Below, piece after piece: positions 50,940 to 61,717 of a DNA stretch of 64,000 bases; within the stretch, counting starts at the first letter, position 1, and the number at the start of each line of letters is the position of its first letter. The position numbers were made by a program, and so were the translations under genes. The DNA comes from Bacillus sp. FJAT-47783 (GTDB lineage Bacteria > Bacillota > Bacilli > Bacillales > Aeribacillaceae). The DNA lies in contig NZ_JAKZKS010000002.1 in NCBI RefSeq assembly GCF_022808615.1, forward strand, positions 1 through 64,000, written 5' to 3'. Below the pieces are notes generated by a model. The model was not told the DNA's origin and made no database searches. It saw only the letters and a program-made list of their open reading frames with translations.

Positions 50940-53900
50940 ATGAATTTTTTGACTCGGTTTAGCTTGAAAAATGCTGTCGCTGTCTTCATTATTTCATTTC
51001 TTTTTATTATAGGAGGTCTTTACTCGTTCAATAAGCTGAAAGTGGATTTATTGCCAAACATTGAGTTTCCGCAGCTTTCGGTTGAAATTGTATTTCCAGG
51101 AGCTTCTCCAGAAGACATTCATGAGCAAGTAACGGAGAAACTAGAAAACCGATTTAAATCCATTGAAGGGCTTAAATCGATGCAAAGCTCCTCCTTCGAG
51201 AGTATCGCCATCATTAACTTAGAATTTCCATTTAATACCGAAGTTGATAAAATAGAACAAAAAGTAAATGAATATATAGGAGATGCGGATATTCCAGAAA
51301 ATGTTCAAACAAAAGTGAACCGCTTTTCGTTTGGAACGTTTCCGATTTACAATATTTCTTTATTTGCAAAAAGTGATGCAGATCTTGAAAAGATTTTAGA
51401 AGAAGAGATTGTTCCGAAACTCAATAAAATAGAAGGAATCAATAGTGTCTCTGTAGGAGGGCTAAAGGAAGAACTTCTACAAATCACGGTAGATAAGCAA
51501 AAAGCTCAAGCTGTTGGCCTGAGCTTAGAGCAAATTAAACAACAAATTAATCAAAAATATTTATCCTTCCCAGCCGGAAATATAGGAATTGATAACTTGA
51601 ACATTCCGATCCGTGTAGAAGAAAGTCTTGATGCTGTGGATGAAGTAGAAGATTTACAGCTTACTCCATCCTTTGCACAAGGGAATACTCCACCTATCAA
51701 GCTAAAAGATATTGCTGTGATTAAAAAGGTTACAGAGCAACCAGAGATAACCCGATACAATTTACAAGACTCTCTCTCGATGGCTATTACAAAAAAACAG
51801 GATGCGAATACGGTTCAAGTGGCTGAGGAAGTTCTTGACGTGTTAAATGCTTATTCAGATCAAGTGGAATATGCCATCGGCTTTGATTCCGCAGAGGGTA
51901 TTGAAAAGTCCGTAGAAACGTTAATCAAAGAAGGTCTATTAGGAGCATTATTTGCTTCCATAGCTGTTTTAGTTTTCTTACGGAACGTTCGGGCAACTAT
52001 TATTGCCATTATTTCGATTCCACTTTCATTACTAGTTGCGTCTATTTTCTTATATCGTTTAGATATTTCACTAAATATCATGACGCTTGGTGGAATGGCG
52101 GTTGCTGTAGGACGTGTCGTCGATGATAGCATTGTTGTCATAGAAAATATTTTTAGACGTGTCAGAAAGTCAAAAGAAAAAATCAATAATGGAATCATCC
52201 TTGATTCTACGAAAGAAATATTAAAAGCGATTACTTCATCAACGATTACAACGATGGTTGTCTTTTTACCGTTAGGATTTGTAGGTGGAATTACTGGTGA
52301 ATTTTTCTTGCCATTTGCTCTAACGGTCGTCATTGCTTTATTTATGTCACTAATCGTTTCAATCACGATTGTGCCAATCTTAGCAAAATTTTCGTTTAAA
52401 AAGGTACCAAAAGAAGAAAAAGAAACACTCCTTCAACAGCTTTATGAAAAAGCGATTAAATGGTCGTTATCTCATAAAATAGTTGTTATTCTATTTTCGA
52501 TTGTGTTACTTGGTGGTTCTTTTGCCATCGTCCCGAAGTTAGGATTTGTCTTTATTCCGAACGAAGAGCAAAAGTCATTGGTCGCAAGTGTTGAGTTACC
52601 TTCATCAACTTCATTAGAAAAAACAAACGAAGTATCACTACAGCTTGAAGATATGTTTGACGAACAAGAAGAAATCGAAGAAGTAACAGCAGGAGTCGGA
52701 AGTCGTGACTTCCGAACGGGATTAAAGCGACAAAACCAAGCAAACTATTTCCTTACCTTAAAGGAAGGTGTGAATGTAAAAGGTTTTATTACAGAGTTAG
52801 AACAGAAGATGGAAGAAATTGTGTATGGAGAAGCGCGGAACTCGCAGCTCGGAGTTCAAGAACTAGAGTCAGGTGGGCCACCTTCAAACAACAATGTCAA
52901 TATTAACTTATACTCAACCAATTTAACTGACCTTCAAGTGGCCGCGAAAAAAGTGGAAGAATACATGCTAGATCAAGAGAAATTGAAGTACGTTTCTAAC
53001 AACTTTACGGAAAAACAAAAGCAAATAGTTGTCGATATCAATTCGAAAAAGTCATCACAATATCGATTATCTGGGTTCCAAATTCTAGGGACGGTAACGG
53101 ATCAAACAAAGCCGGTAGAGGTAGGTACGTTAACATTAGATGATGAAAAACGTACCATTCAATTAGCATATGATGAAGAGCTCAAATCAATGGAGAGCTT
53201 AGAAAATACATTGCTCTTTACTGCACAGGGTCCGGTTCCTTTAAAGGAAGTGGCAAATGTACGCGAGGCAGAGACATTTACTTCAATTCAAAAGTTAGAT
53301 GGAAAAGTGTTTGCACAAGTGTCTGCCCAAATTGACTCTGACAACATTCAAAAAGTTACACAAGAAGTAATTGCTGAAGTTGAAAAGCTCGATTTACCGG
53401 AAAGTGTCTCGCTTGAAGGTGGAGGCGGTAGTGATGAAACGGTTGAAACGTTTCAACAATTAGGACTTGCGATTTTAGTAGCAATTGGGCTTGTTTACAT
53501 TACGATGCTCATTACGTTTGGAAAAGCGCGCATACCGTTTATCATTTTAACATCGCTTATCTTTGTCCCAATTGGTTCATTAATCGGATTATTTATTGCC
53601 AATGAACCGATGTCCGTAAGTGTTATGATCGGATTTCTGATGCTTATCGGGATTGTCACAACGAACGCCATTGTTCTCGTTGATCGTATTGGTCAAAATC
53701 GTGAAGAGAAGGGGATGACAATTCGCGAAGCCTTAATTGAAGCAGGAAAAACACGACTTCGACCGATACTAATGACGGCATTCGCAACAATTGCGGCATT
53801 AATTCCGTTAGCCTTCACAACGTCGTCAGGAACCTTAATTTCGAAAGGGTTGGCGATTACTGTCATTGGTGGATTAACGTCATCTACTATATTAACGCTC

Positions 53901-53975
53901 ATCATCGTTCCTGTTGTTTACGAATTGTTCTTTTTTAAGCAAGAGAAAAAAGAAAGAAAAGGTATCGCGAACTAA
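50940..53975 (+). CDS. swrC: RND family efflux transporter (SwrC/YerP-like)
   Basis: 1011 residues, full length for HAE-type RND pumps. Twelve membrane helices with two large extracellular loops. MNFLTRFSLKNAVAVFIISF, FPGASPEDIHEQVTEKLE, GGMAVAVGRVVDDSIVVIENI and the second-half GFLMLIGIVTTNAIVLVDRI are canonical. The Gram-positive SwrC exports surfactin and drugs and is needed for swarming in B. subtilis. No membrane-fusion partner is encoded nearby. Substrate here is inferred from the family. Confidence 0.9.
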   Translation: MNFLTRFSLKNAVAVFIISFLFIIGGLYSFNKLKVDLLPNIEFPQLSVEIVFPGASPEDIHEQVTEKLENRFKSIEGLKSMQSSSFESIAIINLEFPFNTEVDKIEQKVNEYIGDADIPENVQTKVNRFSFGTFPIYNISLFAKSDADLEKILEEEIVPKLNKIEGINSVSVGGLKEELLQITVDKQKAQAVGLSLEQIKQQINQKYLSFPAGNIGIDNLNIPIRVEESLDAVDEVEDLQLTPSFAQGNTPPIKLKDIAVIKKVTEQPEITRYNLQDSLSMAITKKQDANTVQVAEEVLDVLNAYSDQVEYAIGFDSAEGIEKSVETLIKEGLLGALFASIAVLVFLRNVRATIIAIISIPLSLLVASIFLYRLDISLNIMTLGGMAVAVGRVVDDSIVVIENIFRRVRKSKEKINNGIILDSTKEILKAITSSTITTMVVFLPLGFVGGITGEFFLPFALTVVIALFMSLIVSITIVPILAKFSFKKVPKEEKETLLQQLYEKAIKWSLSHKIVVILFSIVLLGGSFAIVPKLGFVFIPNEEQKSLVASVELPSSTSLEKTNEVSLQLEDMFDEQEEIEEVTAGVGSRDFRTGLKRQNQANYFLTLKEGVNVKGFITELEQKMEEIVYGEARNSQLGVQELESGGPPSNNNVNINLYSTNLTDLQVAAKKVEEYMLDQEKLKYVSNNFTEKQKQIVVDINSKKSSQYRLSGFQILGTVTDQTKPVEVGTLTLDDEKRTIQLAYDEELKSMESLENTLLFTAQGPVPLKEVANVREAETFTSIQKLDGKVFAQVSAQIDSDNIQKVTQEVIAEVEKLDLPESVSLEGGGGSDETVETFQQLGLAILVAIGLVYITMLITFGKARIPFIILTSLIFVPIGSLIGLFIANEPMSVSVMIGFLMLIGIVTTNAIVLVDRIGQNREEKGMTIREALIEAGKTRLRPILMTAFATIAALIPLAFTTSSGTLISKGLAITVIGGLTSSTILTLIIVPVVYELFFFKQEKKERKGIAN

Positions 53976-53982
53976 AGAAACA

Positions 53983-54018
53983 GAGCTACCATCCTTTCAA
54001 AGGAGGTAGCTTTTTGTG
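53983..54018 (+). terminator. RND pump terminator
   Basis: AGCTACC and GGTAGCT flank ATCCTTTCAAAGGA, itself self-complementary, and are followed by T4. Confidence 0.8.
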
Positions 54019-54312
54019 CGATCATATTTTTAGATGTAAGAAATGCTATTTTTCTATTCCGAGAAGTTACAAGAAAAACGAAATATAGCGAAAATGCAAA
54101 AATATAACAATTTGTAATTGGAACTAAAAAGTTTGAGAGGGAATTTGGGAAGTATAGTGACCCATATAGCTTAGTGTTGCAAGTAAGTAGAAGGTAGTAT
54201 TCATTTAATGATTTTATTTTTTAAAACACGAACTTTAGTTCGTGTTTTTGGTGATTTCTATGTTCATTATGGTACAATATGTATATGAATATGTGGAAAT
54301 GGAGGCTTTGGC
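54019..54312 (+). other. Region upstream of uvrB
   Basis: No gene is seen between 54019 and 54222. The LexA box/hairpin is at 54225-54247 and an extended -10 (TGGTACAAT) at 54270-54278. Confidence 0.6.
54229..54242 (+). promoter_or_regulatory. LexA (DinR) SOS box of uvrBA
   Basis: CGAACTTTAGTTCG exactly matches the Bacillus SOS consensus CGAAC-N4-GTTCG. It lies about 30 bp upstream of the extended -10 TGGTACAAT (54270-54278) of uvrB. It is also the stem of a terminator-like hairpin (see findings). Confidence 0.93.
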
Positions 54313-56298
54313 GTGAAAGATCGGTTTGAATTAGTTTCAAAGTATAAGCCACAAGGAGATCAGCCGAAAGCGATTAAGAAATTAGTTGAAGGAATTCAAC
54401 AAGGAAAAAAGCATCAAACATTGTTAGGAGCGACAGGAACGGGTAAGACGTTTACGATATCGAATGTGATTAAAGAAATCAATAAACCGACGTTAGTCAT
54501 TGCACATAATAAAACGTTAGCGGGTCAGCTCTATAGTGAGTTTAAAGAATTCTTCCCAAACAATGCTGTTGAGTATTTTGTCAGTTATTACGATTATTAT
54601 CAACCAGAAGCATATGTGCCACAGACAGATACATATATCGAAAAAGATGCGAGCATTAATGATGAAATTGACAAGCTGCGCCACTCAGCAACGTCAGCTT
54701 TATTCGAAAGAAAAGACGTCGTTATTATCGCGAGTGTATCTTGTATTTACGGATTAGGTTCCCCGGAGGAGTACCGCGATTTAGTTGTTTCACTTCGTGT
54801 AGGAATGGACATTGAACGCAATGAATTATTGCGAAAGCTCGTTGATGTGCAGTATGTACGGAATGACATTGATTTTCAGCGTGGGAGATTCCGTGTCCGT
54901 GGGGATGTAGTCGAAATTTTTCCTGCTTCTCGAGATGAGCATTGCATTCGGATCGAGTTTTTCGGTGATGAAATTGATCGCATTCGGGAAGTGGATGCAT
55001 TAACTGGGGAAATTATTGGAGATCGAGAACATGTCGCGATTTTTCCGGCATCTCACTTCGTCACTCGTGAAGAAAAAATGAAACTAGCGATTGAAAGTAT
55101 CGCAAAAGAGCTTGAAGAGTGCTTAGCGGAAATGCGTGAAAACGGAAAGCTTCTGGAAGCCCAACGTTTAGAACAACGAACACGCTACGATTTAGAAATG
55201 ATGAGAGAAATGGGCTTTTGCTCGGGAATTGAAAACTACTCACGCCATTTAACATTGCGACCAGAGGGGTCCACTCCGTATACGTTACTCGATTATTTTG
55301 GGGATGATTTTCTTATTGTCATTGATGAATCACATGTGACCATCCCACAAATTCGCGGGATGTATAATGGTGACCAGGCGCGTAAACAAGTGCTCGTTGA
55401 CCATGGCTTCCGTCTTCCGTCTGCAAAAGATAACCGTCCGCTTCAATTTGAAGAATTTGAAAAACATATGAAAAATGTTGTGTACGTATCTGCAACGCCG
55501 GGGCCGTACGAATTGGAGAAAACACCGGTAGTTGTTGAGCAAATTATTCGCCCTACTGGCTTATTAGACCCAACCATTGATGTTCGGCCTATTCAAGGGC
55601 AAATCGATGATTTAATTGGTGAAATTCATAAAAGAGTTGCACGGAATGAGCGTGTTTTAGTCACGACGTTAACGAAAAAAATGTCAGAGGATTTAACCGA
55701 TTATTTAAAGGAAATTGGGATAAAAGTTAATTACTTGCATTCCGAAATTAAAACATTAGAACGTATTGAAATTATTCGTGATTTACGATTAGGAAAGCAT
55801 GAAGTATTAGTTGGGATTAACTTATTAAGAGAAGGTCTCGATATACCTGAAGTGTCACTTGTGGCCATTTTAGATGCTGACAAAGAAGGGTTTTTGCGCT
55901 CGGAGCGTTCACTAATCCAAACAATTGGCCGTGCTGCACGTAATGCGAATGGTCATGTCATTATGTATGCTGATAAGATGACGAACTCAATGGAAATAGC
56001 CATTAACGAAACGAAGCGACGACGTGCCATTCAAGAGGAATATAACAAAAAGCATGGCATTAAACCGATGACCATTAAAAAGGAAATTCGTGATGTAATT
56101 CGGGCAACATACGCAGCAGAACAACAAGAAGTATACAAAGAAGATGCTGCACGAAATGTAAGCAAATTGTCGAAGAAAGAACGTGAAAAAGTAATTGAGA
56201 AAATGGAAGCCGAAATGAAGGAAGCGGCTAAAGCGCTTGATTTCGAACGGGCAGCCGAATTACGTGACCTTATACTTGAGTTGAAAGCGGAAGGATGA
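54313..56298 (+). CDS. uvrB: Excinuclease ABC subunit B
   Basis: 661 residues. Walker [13 protein letters not shown], the DNA-gripping beta-hairpin [20 protein letters not shown], helicase motifs DESH and QTIGRAARN, and the C-terminal UVR motif ([18 protein letters not shown]) are intact. UvrB verifies damage and loads UvrC. GTG start, 8 nt after GGAGG. uvrA begins 7 nt after its stop. Controlled by the LexA box. Confidence 0.97.
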   Translation: MKDRFELVSKYKPQGDQPKAIKKLVEGIQQGKKHQTLLGATGTGKTFTISNVIKEINKPTLVIAHNKTLAGQLYSEFKEFFPNNAVEYFVSYYDYYQPEAYVPQTDTYIEKDASINDEIDKLRHSATSALFERKDVVIIASVSCIYGLGSPEEYRDLVVSLRVGMDIERNELLRKLVDVQYVRNDIDFQRGRFRVRGDVVEIFPASRDEHCIRIEFFGDEIDRIREVDALTGEIIGDREHVAIFPASHFVTREEKMKLAIESIAKELEECLAEMRENGKLLEAQRLEQRTRYDLEMMREMGFCSGIENYSRHLTLRPEGSTPYTLLDYFGDDFLIVIDESHVTIPQIRGMYNGDQARKQVLVDHGFRLPSAKDNRPLQFEEFEKHMKNVVYVSATPGPYELEKTPVVVEQIIRPTGLLDPTIDVRPIQGQIDDLIGEIHKRVARNERVLVTTLTKKMSEDLTDYLKEIGIKVNYLHSEIKTLERIEIIRDLRLGKHEVLVGINLLREGLDIPEVSLVAILDADKEGFLRSERSLIQTIGRAARNANGHVIMYADKMTNSMEIAINETKRRRAIQEEYNKKHGIKPMTIKKEIRDVIRATYAAEQQEVYKEDAARNVSKLSKKEREKVIEKMEAEMKEAAKALDFERAAELRDLILELKAEG

Positions 56299-56305
56299 TT
56301 GGAAG

Positions 56306-59182
56306 ATGGCAATGGATAAAATCATTGTTAAAGGAGCTAGAGCTCACAATTTAAAAAACATTGACGTGACCATTCCTCGTGATAAGCTCGTCGTCGTAAC
56401 AGGGCTTTCAGGTTCAGGGAAATCATCCTTAGCCTTTGACACCATTTATGCAGAAGGGCAGCGACGTTATGTCGAATCGTTGTCTGCTTATGCACGTCAA
56501 TTTTTAGGCCAGATGGATAAACCGGATGTTGATGCGATTGAAGGTTTGTCACCTGCAATTTCTATTGATCAAAAAACGACGAGTCGAAATCCTCGTTCAA
56601 CAGTTGGAACTGTGACGGAAATATATGATTATTTACGTTTATTGTTTGCCCGTGTTGGGCGTCCAACATGTCCTAATCACGGAATCGAAATTACATCGCA
56701 AACGATTGAGCAAATGGTGGATCGTATTTTGGAATACCCAGAGCGAACAAAGCTACAAATTTTAGCTCCCGTCGTTTCAGGGAGAAAAGGAACACATGTG
56801 AAAACGTTTGAGGAAATTAAAAAACAAGGGTATGTACGTGTTCGTGTCGATGGGGAAATGATGGAGCTTTCAGAAGACATCGAGCTTGCAAAAAATAAAA
56901 AGCATTCGATTGAAGTCGTTGTCGACCGGATTGTTGTCAAGGAAGGAATTGCAACGCGATTAGCGGATTCTTTAGAAACAGCCTTACAGCTTGGGGAAGG
57001 GCGCGTCATGATCGATGTTATTGGTGAAGAGGAGCTTTTGTTTAGTGAACACCATGCTTGTCCCATTTGCGGCTTTTCAATAGGTGAATTAGAACCGAGA
57101 ATGTTTTCTTTTAACAGCCCGTTTGGAGCATGTCCAGACTGTGACGGATTGGGGACGAAATTAGAGGTAGACTTAGACCTCGTCATCCCGAATCATGATT
57201 TATCTTTACGAAACCATGCTTTAGCACCTTGGGAACCGACAAGCTCACAATATTATCCACAATTGCTCGAGTCTGTTTGTAATCATTACGGAATTGACAT
57301 GGACCTTCCAGTGAAAGACATTCCGAAGCACTTATTAGAAAAAGTGCTATATGGTAGTGATGGCGAGAAAATTTATTTTCGTTATGAGAATGATTTAGGG
57401 CAAGTTCGTGAAAATTATATTGAGTTTGAAGGGGTCGTCCGTAATATTGAACGGCGATATCGTGAAACGACATCTGATTATATTCGCGAGCAGATGGAAA
57501 AATATATGGCACAACAAGCATGCCCAACGTGTAAAGGTCATCGTTTAAAAAAAGAAAGTTTATCTGTTCTTATAAATGGTAGACACATTGGGGAAATCAC
57601 TTCATTGTCCATTCATGAAGCACTTGACATGTTTGAAGGACTTTCTCTTACAGAAAAGGAAATGAAAATCGCTTATTTAATCTTAAAAGAAATTAAAGAG
57701 CGGTTGAGTTTCTTAGTAAATGTCGGACTTGATTATTTGAATTTAAGCCGTTCTGCAGGGACGTTATCGGGTGGGGAAGCACAGCGCATCCGTTTAGCGA
57801 CTCAGATTGGCTCGCGATTAACCGGTGTACTATACATTTTAGATGAGCCTTCCATCGGCCTTCATCAACGCGATAATGATCGATTAATTCACACATTGCA
57901 AAACATGCGAGATATTGGAAATACGCTAATTGTTGTTGAGCATGATGAAGATACGATGCTTGCCGCTGACTATTTATTAGATATTGGACCAGGTGCTGGG
58001 ATACATGGTGGACAAATTGTATCAGCGGGGACACCAGAAGAAGTAATGAATGATTCCAATTCATTAACAGGCCAATATTTATCAGGGATAAAGTTCATTC
58101 CGCTGCCAATTGAGCGCAGGAAGCCTGATGGACGATATATTGAAATTAAAAATGCTCGTGAGAATAATTTAAAAAATGTTTCTGTTAAATTTCCGTTAGG
58201 AACATTTATTTCCGTAACGGGGGTATCCGGCTCGGGAAAAAGTACACTCGTGAACGAAATTTTACACAAAGCGCTTGCCCAAAAGCTCCACAAGGCTAAA
58301 ACAAAACCAGGGGAGCATAAAGAGATTAAAGGAATAGATCATTTAGATAAAGTCATCGATATTGATCAATCACCAATTGGGCGAACACCTCGTTCAAACC
58401 CGGCAACGTATACGGGAGTGTTTGACGATATTCGGGATGTATTTGCTGCAACAAATGAGGCGAAAGTTCGAGGGTACAAAAAAGGACGTTTCAGTTTCAA
58501 TGTAAAAGGTGGACGTTGTGAAGCGTGTCGAGGAGACGGCATTATTAAAATTGAAATGCACTTCTTACCAGATGTGTACGTCCCTTGTGAAGTGTGTCAT
58601 GGGAAACGATACAATCGTGAAACGCTCGAAGTCCATTATAAAGGGAAAAATATTGCCGATGTATTGGAAATGACAGTAGAGGATGCATTGAAATTTTTTG
58701 AAAACATCCCAAAAATTAAACGGAAACTACAAACCATTTATGATGTAGGACTTGGCTATATAAAGCTCGGTCAACCTGCAACAACTTTGTCAGGCGGAGA
58801 GGCGCAGCGTGTAAAACTTGCTTCAGAGCTTCACCGTCGCTCAACAGGAAGATCCTTATATATTTTAGATGAACCAACGACCGGATTACATGTTGATGAT
58901 ATAGCGCGGTTATTAAAAGTGTTACAACGACTTGTTGAAAACGGTGATACAGTCCTTGTTATTGAGCATAACCTAGATGTCATTAAAACAGCTGATTACA
59001 TTATTGATCTTGGTCCAGAAGGTGGTTCGGGAGGCGGTACCATTGTCGCAAAAGGAACACCGGAACAAGTAGCGGAAGTAGAAGGATCCTACACAGGAAA
59101 ATACTTAAAGCCTATTTTAGTCCGTGATCGAGAGCGAATGCAACAGCTTATACACGAAACAGAAGCTATGCTTAAACATTGA
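56306..59182 (+). CDS. uvrA: Excinuclease ABC subunit A
   Basis: 958 residues. Two ABC ATPase modules: Walker [15 protein letters not shown] and [14 protein letters not shown]; signatures [14 protein letters not shown] and [14 protein letters not shown]. Zinc modules are CPICGF...CPDC, CPTC and CEAC...CEVC. UvrA recognises damaged DNA and hands it to UvrB. Start [20 protein letters not shown] after GGAAG. A strong terminator follows. Confidence 0.97.
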   Translation: MAMDKIIVKGARAHNLKNIDVTIPRDKLVVVTGLSGSGKSSLAFDTIYAEGQRRYVESLSAYARQFLGQMDKPDVDAIEGLSPAISIDQKTTSRNPRSTVGTVTEIYDYLRLLFARVGRPTCPNHGIEITSQTIEQMVDRILEYPERTKLQILAPVVSGRKGTHVKTFEEIKKQGYVRVRVDGEMMELSEDIELAKNKKHSIEVVVDRIVVKEGIATRLADSLETALQLGEGRVMIDVIGEEELLFSEHHACPICGFSIGELEPRMFSFNSPFGACPDCDGLGTKLEVDLDLVIPNHDLSLRNHALAPWEPTSSQYYPQLLESVCNHYGIDMDLPVKDIPKHLLEKVLYGSDGEKIYFRYENDLGQVRENYIEFEGVVRNIERRYRETTSDYIREQMEKYMAQQACPTCKGHRLKKESLSVLINGRHIGEITSLSIHEALDMFEGLSLTEKEMKIAYLILKEIKERLSFLVNVGLDYLNLSRSAGTLSGGEAQRIRLATQIGSRLTGVLYILDEPSIGLHQRDNDRLIHTLQNMRDIGNTLIVVEHDEDTMLAADYLLDIGPGAGIHGGQIVSAGTPEEVMNDSNSLTGQYLSGIKFIPLPIERRKPDGRYIEIKNARENNLKNVSVKFPLGTFISVTGVSGSGKSTLVNEILHKALAQKLHKAKTKPGEHKEIKGIDHLDKVIDIDQSPIGRTPRSNPATYTGVFDDIRDVFAATNEAKVRGYKKGRFSFNVKGGRCEACRGDGIIKIEMHFLPDVYVPCEVCHGKRYNRETLEVHYKGKNIADVLEMTVEDALKFFENIPKIKRKLQTIYDVGLGYIKLGQPATTLSGGEAQRVKLASELHRRSTGRSLYILDEPTTGLHVDDIARLLKVLQRLVENGDTVLVIEHNLDVIKTADYIIDLGPEGGSGGGTIVAKGTPEQVAEVEGSYTGKYLKPILVRDRERMQQLIHETEAMLKH

Positions 59183-59189
59183 CGTACAC

Positions 59190-59238
59190 ACGGTACAACA
59201 GGGGATTAGCAACGATTTGCTAGTCCCCTGTTTTTTAT
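59190..59238 (+). terminator. uvrA terminator
   Basis: AACAGGGGATTAGCAA and TTTGCTAGTCCCCTGTT form a long, slightly imperfect stem followed by T4. Confidence 0.9.
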
Positions 59239-59288
59239 TATGGCTTATTAGTAGAGCATAAGTTTGCACATTTGGTGTTTATAAAAGA

Positions 59289-59537
59289 AAGTGATGGAAA
59301 ACCGTGAGGAACCGATAAATAAATATGAGAAAGTGATGGAAAACTGTGCGAAAGTGATGGAAAAAATCGAAAAGCGGTAAAAAAACGTGTGAAACCGATA
59401 AAAAAGATGCGAAAGTGATGGAAAACCGTGAGGAAGTGATGGGAAAAATCGAAAAGCGATAAAAAACCGTGAGGAACCGATAAATAAACATGAGAAAGTG
59501 ATGGAAAAAGGTGCGAAAGTGATGGAAAAAATCGTGA
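59289..59537. repeat. Phased intergenic repeat array 5 (anchor AAGTGAT / AACCGAT / AAGCGAT)
   Basis: Twelve anchors begin at 59289, 59310, 59331, 59352, 59372, 59393, 59413, 59434, 59454, 59475, 59496 and 59517, all steps 20 or 21 bp (mean 20.7). Each anchor is followed by an A-tract (GGAAAA or AAAAAA) and a GTG-containing end. The anchors are mixed types, and blocks of several units recur, as if whole blocks had been duplicated. Confidence 0.9.
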
Positions 59538-59543
59538 TGTGAG

Positions 59544-59569
59544 TGAAACATTCACAACGTTCATTCGTA
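59544..59569 (+). promoter_or_regulatory. Sigma-W-type promoter of yvlBCD
   Basis: TGAAAC at 59544-59549, exactly 16 bp, then CGTA at 59566-59569, the sigma-W consensus. The B. subtilis yvlABCD operon belongs to the sigma-W envelope-stress regulon, which supports it. Confidence 0.85.
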
Positions 59570-59707
59570 TTATTAGTCATAGGAGATTGACAATCGTTAA
59601 GTTTGTTTGCCACTGGGCTGATTTTTATCGTAGCAATCATTGATTTTATAATTTGTCCAAGTAGTTAAAATCAGTTTCAAAATAGTAATAAAAAAGGAGA
59701 ATTAGGG

Positions 59708-60802
59708 ATGAAAGAGGAGCGTAAACGAATATTAAAATTGGTTGAAGAAGGGAAGCTATCGGCTGAAGAAGCTATCATGTTAATCGAAAAGCTTGAGGAA
59801 GAATACGAGCATACACAAACAAAGAAACTTCATGAGCTATCTGTAGACGTTTTATCACAAGAAGAGCAAACAGAAGATGCGAAAAAAAAGGAATCGAAAG
59901 TTTCAACGATTACTGCAAAATTACTAGATTTTGTCGATACGGCCGTACAAAAAGTGAAGGAGCTTGATATTGATTTTCCATTTGGCCCTTCTGTTCAATT
60001 TTCTCATATATTTCAACTTCAACAAGTTCATGTAGAGGAGCTTTTCGTTCATATTGTAAACGGGAGTGTTAACATTGAAACATGGCAGGATCAAGACATT
60101 CGTGTAGAATGTGATGTGAAAGCTTATAAAACAGAAGATATGGCGGCTGCAAGAGAGTTTTTTTTACAAAATAGCCAATGTCAAATAGAAGGAAATCGCT
60201 TCGTTCTATTTGTTGATAAAAAGACGTTAAAGGTGAATACAACGATTTATGTTCCAGATAAAGTGTATCACCAATTGAAAATTAAATTGTTTAATGGCCC
60301 GATTAGAGGGGAACAGTTAAAAATAGAAAACTTAAAAGCAAAAACAGCAAATGGCATGATTTCATTCAAACATGTCAAAGGAAAAATGGCGGAAGCAGAA
60401 ACAGCGAACGGGCAAATAAAATGGAACGCTTTCTCATACGATGAGTTAGAATTAGAGACGGTTAACGGAATGATTGATGTTCAGGGAAATGTCCAAAAGC
60501 TTGATGTGCAAAGCTTTAACGGGAACCTTCTTATTTCTTTGACAGAGCCAGAGTGTCGCACATTATATGCAAAGACGACAACAGGAAATATTGAATTGAC
60601 AATTCCGGAGCAAATGACAACACAAGGTGAATTAAAGTCGAATTTAGGGTCGTTTTCCTATGATGAGGAAAACATAACAGTGACCGATCAAAAAAATGAA
60701 GTGTTACAAAAAGAAGTAAAATTTAAGAAAGCAGGGACATCGGATGAGAAGCTTACCGTATTTGCTGAAACGAAAACGGGTTCCGTTACCATAACTAGTT
60801 AG
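59708..60802 (+). CDS. yvlB: YvlB-like DUF4097 beta-helix protein
   Basis: 364 residues. A short N-terminal helical module (EERKRILKLVEEGKLSAEEAIMLIEKLEEE, SHOCT-like) is followed by a repetitive beta region (about 125-364) with recurring ETANGQIKW, ETVNGMIDV, KTTTGNIEL and ETKTGSVTI phrases, typical of DUF4097. There is no signal peptide. It probably responds to envelope stress; molecular role unknown. AAGGAGAA precedes the ATG. Confidence 0.88.
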   Translation: MKEERKRILKLVEEGKLSAEEAIMLIEKLEEEYEHTQTKKLHELSVDVLSQEEQTEDAKKKESKVSTITAKLLDFVDTAVQKVKELDIDFPFGPSVQFSHIFQLQQVHVEELFVHIVNGSVNIETWQDQDIRVECDVKAYKTEDMAAAREFFLQNSQCQIEGNRFVLFVDKKTLKVNTTIYVPDKVYHQLKIKLFNGPIRGEQLKIENLKAKTANGMISFKHVKGKMAEAETANGQIKWNAFSYDELELETVNGMIDVQGNVQKLDVQSFNGNLLISLTEPECRTLYAKTTTGNIELTIPEQMTTQGELKSNLGSFSYDEENITVTDQKNEVLQKEVKFKKAGTSDEKLTVFAETKTGSVTITS

Positions 60803-60813
60803 GAGAATGGAAA

Positions 60814-61023
60814 ATGAAACGTTTATATCGTAAGAATAAAGGTCGAAAATTAGGTGGGGTTCTTGGTGGAATTGCTCAATATTTTCAGATTGATCCAACT
60901 TTAGTGCGACTTATTTTTATCATTTTGTTCATTGTCACATCATTTATTCCATTTGCGATGATATATGTAGTCGCATATGTAATCATGCCGGAAGAAGAGG
61001 ATGTAGGTACAGATGCTTTCTAG
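60814..61023 (+). CDS. yvlC: PspC-domain protein YvlC
   Basis: 69 residues. MKRLYRKNKGRKLGGVLGGIAQYF and DPTLVRLIFIILFI are the PspC signature, with one hydrophobic helix of about 25 residues and an acidic end. PspC proteins sense membrane stress. It lies 11 nt after yvlB and overlaps yvlD by 11 nt. Confidence 0.92.
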   Translation: MKRLYRKNKGRKLGGVLGGIAQYFQIDPTLVRLIFIILFIVTSFIPFAMIYVVAYVIMPEEEDVGTDAF

Positions 61024-61378
61024 ATGGTTTATTAGTATCATCGTCAATGCCATAATATTAATCGTTGTCGCTGGTTATTTCGATTCATTTTATTTAAGTG
61101 GTATAGGAGCAGCCATTATCGCTAGTTTACTTCTTTCTATATTAAATGTACTTGTAAAACCGTTTTTAATTTTACTGACGTTGCCTGTTACTGTTTTAAC
61201 GTTTGGGTTCTTTTTGTTTATTATTAATGCGATCACACTTATGATTGCACAAGGAATTATGGGAGATGCCTTTAATATCGATGGCTTTGGAACGGCTATA
61301 TTAGCGTCGATATTTATATCTTTATTAAATTTAATGATATATAAAGCGATAATTGAACCGTTAAGTGAGCGAAAATAA
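61013..61378 (+). CDS. yvlD: Phage-holin-like family 4 membrane protein YvlD
   Basis: 121 residues with four membrane helices, the usual form of the superfamily IV holin-like proteins. LLLSILNVLVKPFLILLTLPVTVLTFGFFLFIINAI is typical. Despite the name, chromosomal members are not known to lyse cells. The ATG lies within the last codons of yvlC. Confidence 0.9.
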   Translation: MLSRWFISIIVNAIILIVVAGYFDSFYLSGIGAAIIASLLLSILNVLVKPFLILLTLPVTVLTFGFFLFIINAITLMIAQGIMGDAFNIDGFGTAILASIFISLLNLMIYKAIIEPLSERK

Positions 61379-61409
61379 AAAGTGTTATACTTGCGGTTAA
61401 GTATAGTTA

Positions 61410-61438
61410 GGAAGCGATAAATGGCTTCCTTTTTTTAT
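61410..61438 (+). terminator. yvlBCD terminator
   Basis: AGGAAGC and GCTTCCT pair around GATAAATG, followed by T6. Confidence 0.85.
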
Positions 61439-61489
61439 TGTTTCAGAAAGCGTTAAAATACAATGAATGGAGCTTTGTCCAAGGCAAGC

Positions 61490-61645
61490 ACCTACCCGTT
61501 CCCATCCAATAAAGGTTTATTAAGTGAAGAACATTTTTCCCTGAGGGTGTGCAAGGCGCCCTGCATTTTCTTGTATTGAAAAGGTTAAGTTTTCGGTGGC
61601 CAGCGAAAGCTCCTAGCCCCTCGCTCGAGTCAAAAACGTGAAGCT
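61490..61645. repeat. Dispersed intergenic repeat copy
   Basis: ACATTTTTCCCTGAGGGTG resembles 47038-47058 (ACATTTTTGCCCTAGGGTG), GCAAGGCGCCCTGCATTTTC resembles 27320-27340, and CGCTCGAGTCAAA resembles 27268-27280. No gene is present in 61439-61717. Confidence 0.55.
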
Positions 61646-61717
61646 GATTGTGTTTTTCTTATTGTCACCTAACATACGTTTTTCACCTTTAGGAAAAGCT
61701 ACTTTTAGGTGATGAAA

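Larger units (their letters stand above)
59239..59707 (+). other. Intergenic region with phased array 5 and yvlB promoter
   Basis: 469 nt. 59289-59537 is the repeat array; the sigma-W promoter lies at 59544-59569. Several open frames on the minus strand through the array are low-complexity artefacts. 59570-59700 carries only the leader and GGAGAA before yvlB. Confidence 0.75.

Noticed and set aside
59289-59537. CRISPR array
   Set aside because: Units are only 20-21 bp in total, with no conserved long repeat and no spacers; no cas genes are present.
59238-59640. Overlapping minus-strand open frames of 90-130 codons rich in Phe, Ser and His
   Set aside because: They follow the 20-21-bp repeat array in all three frames, lack ribosome sites and are low-complexity.
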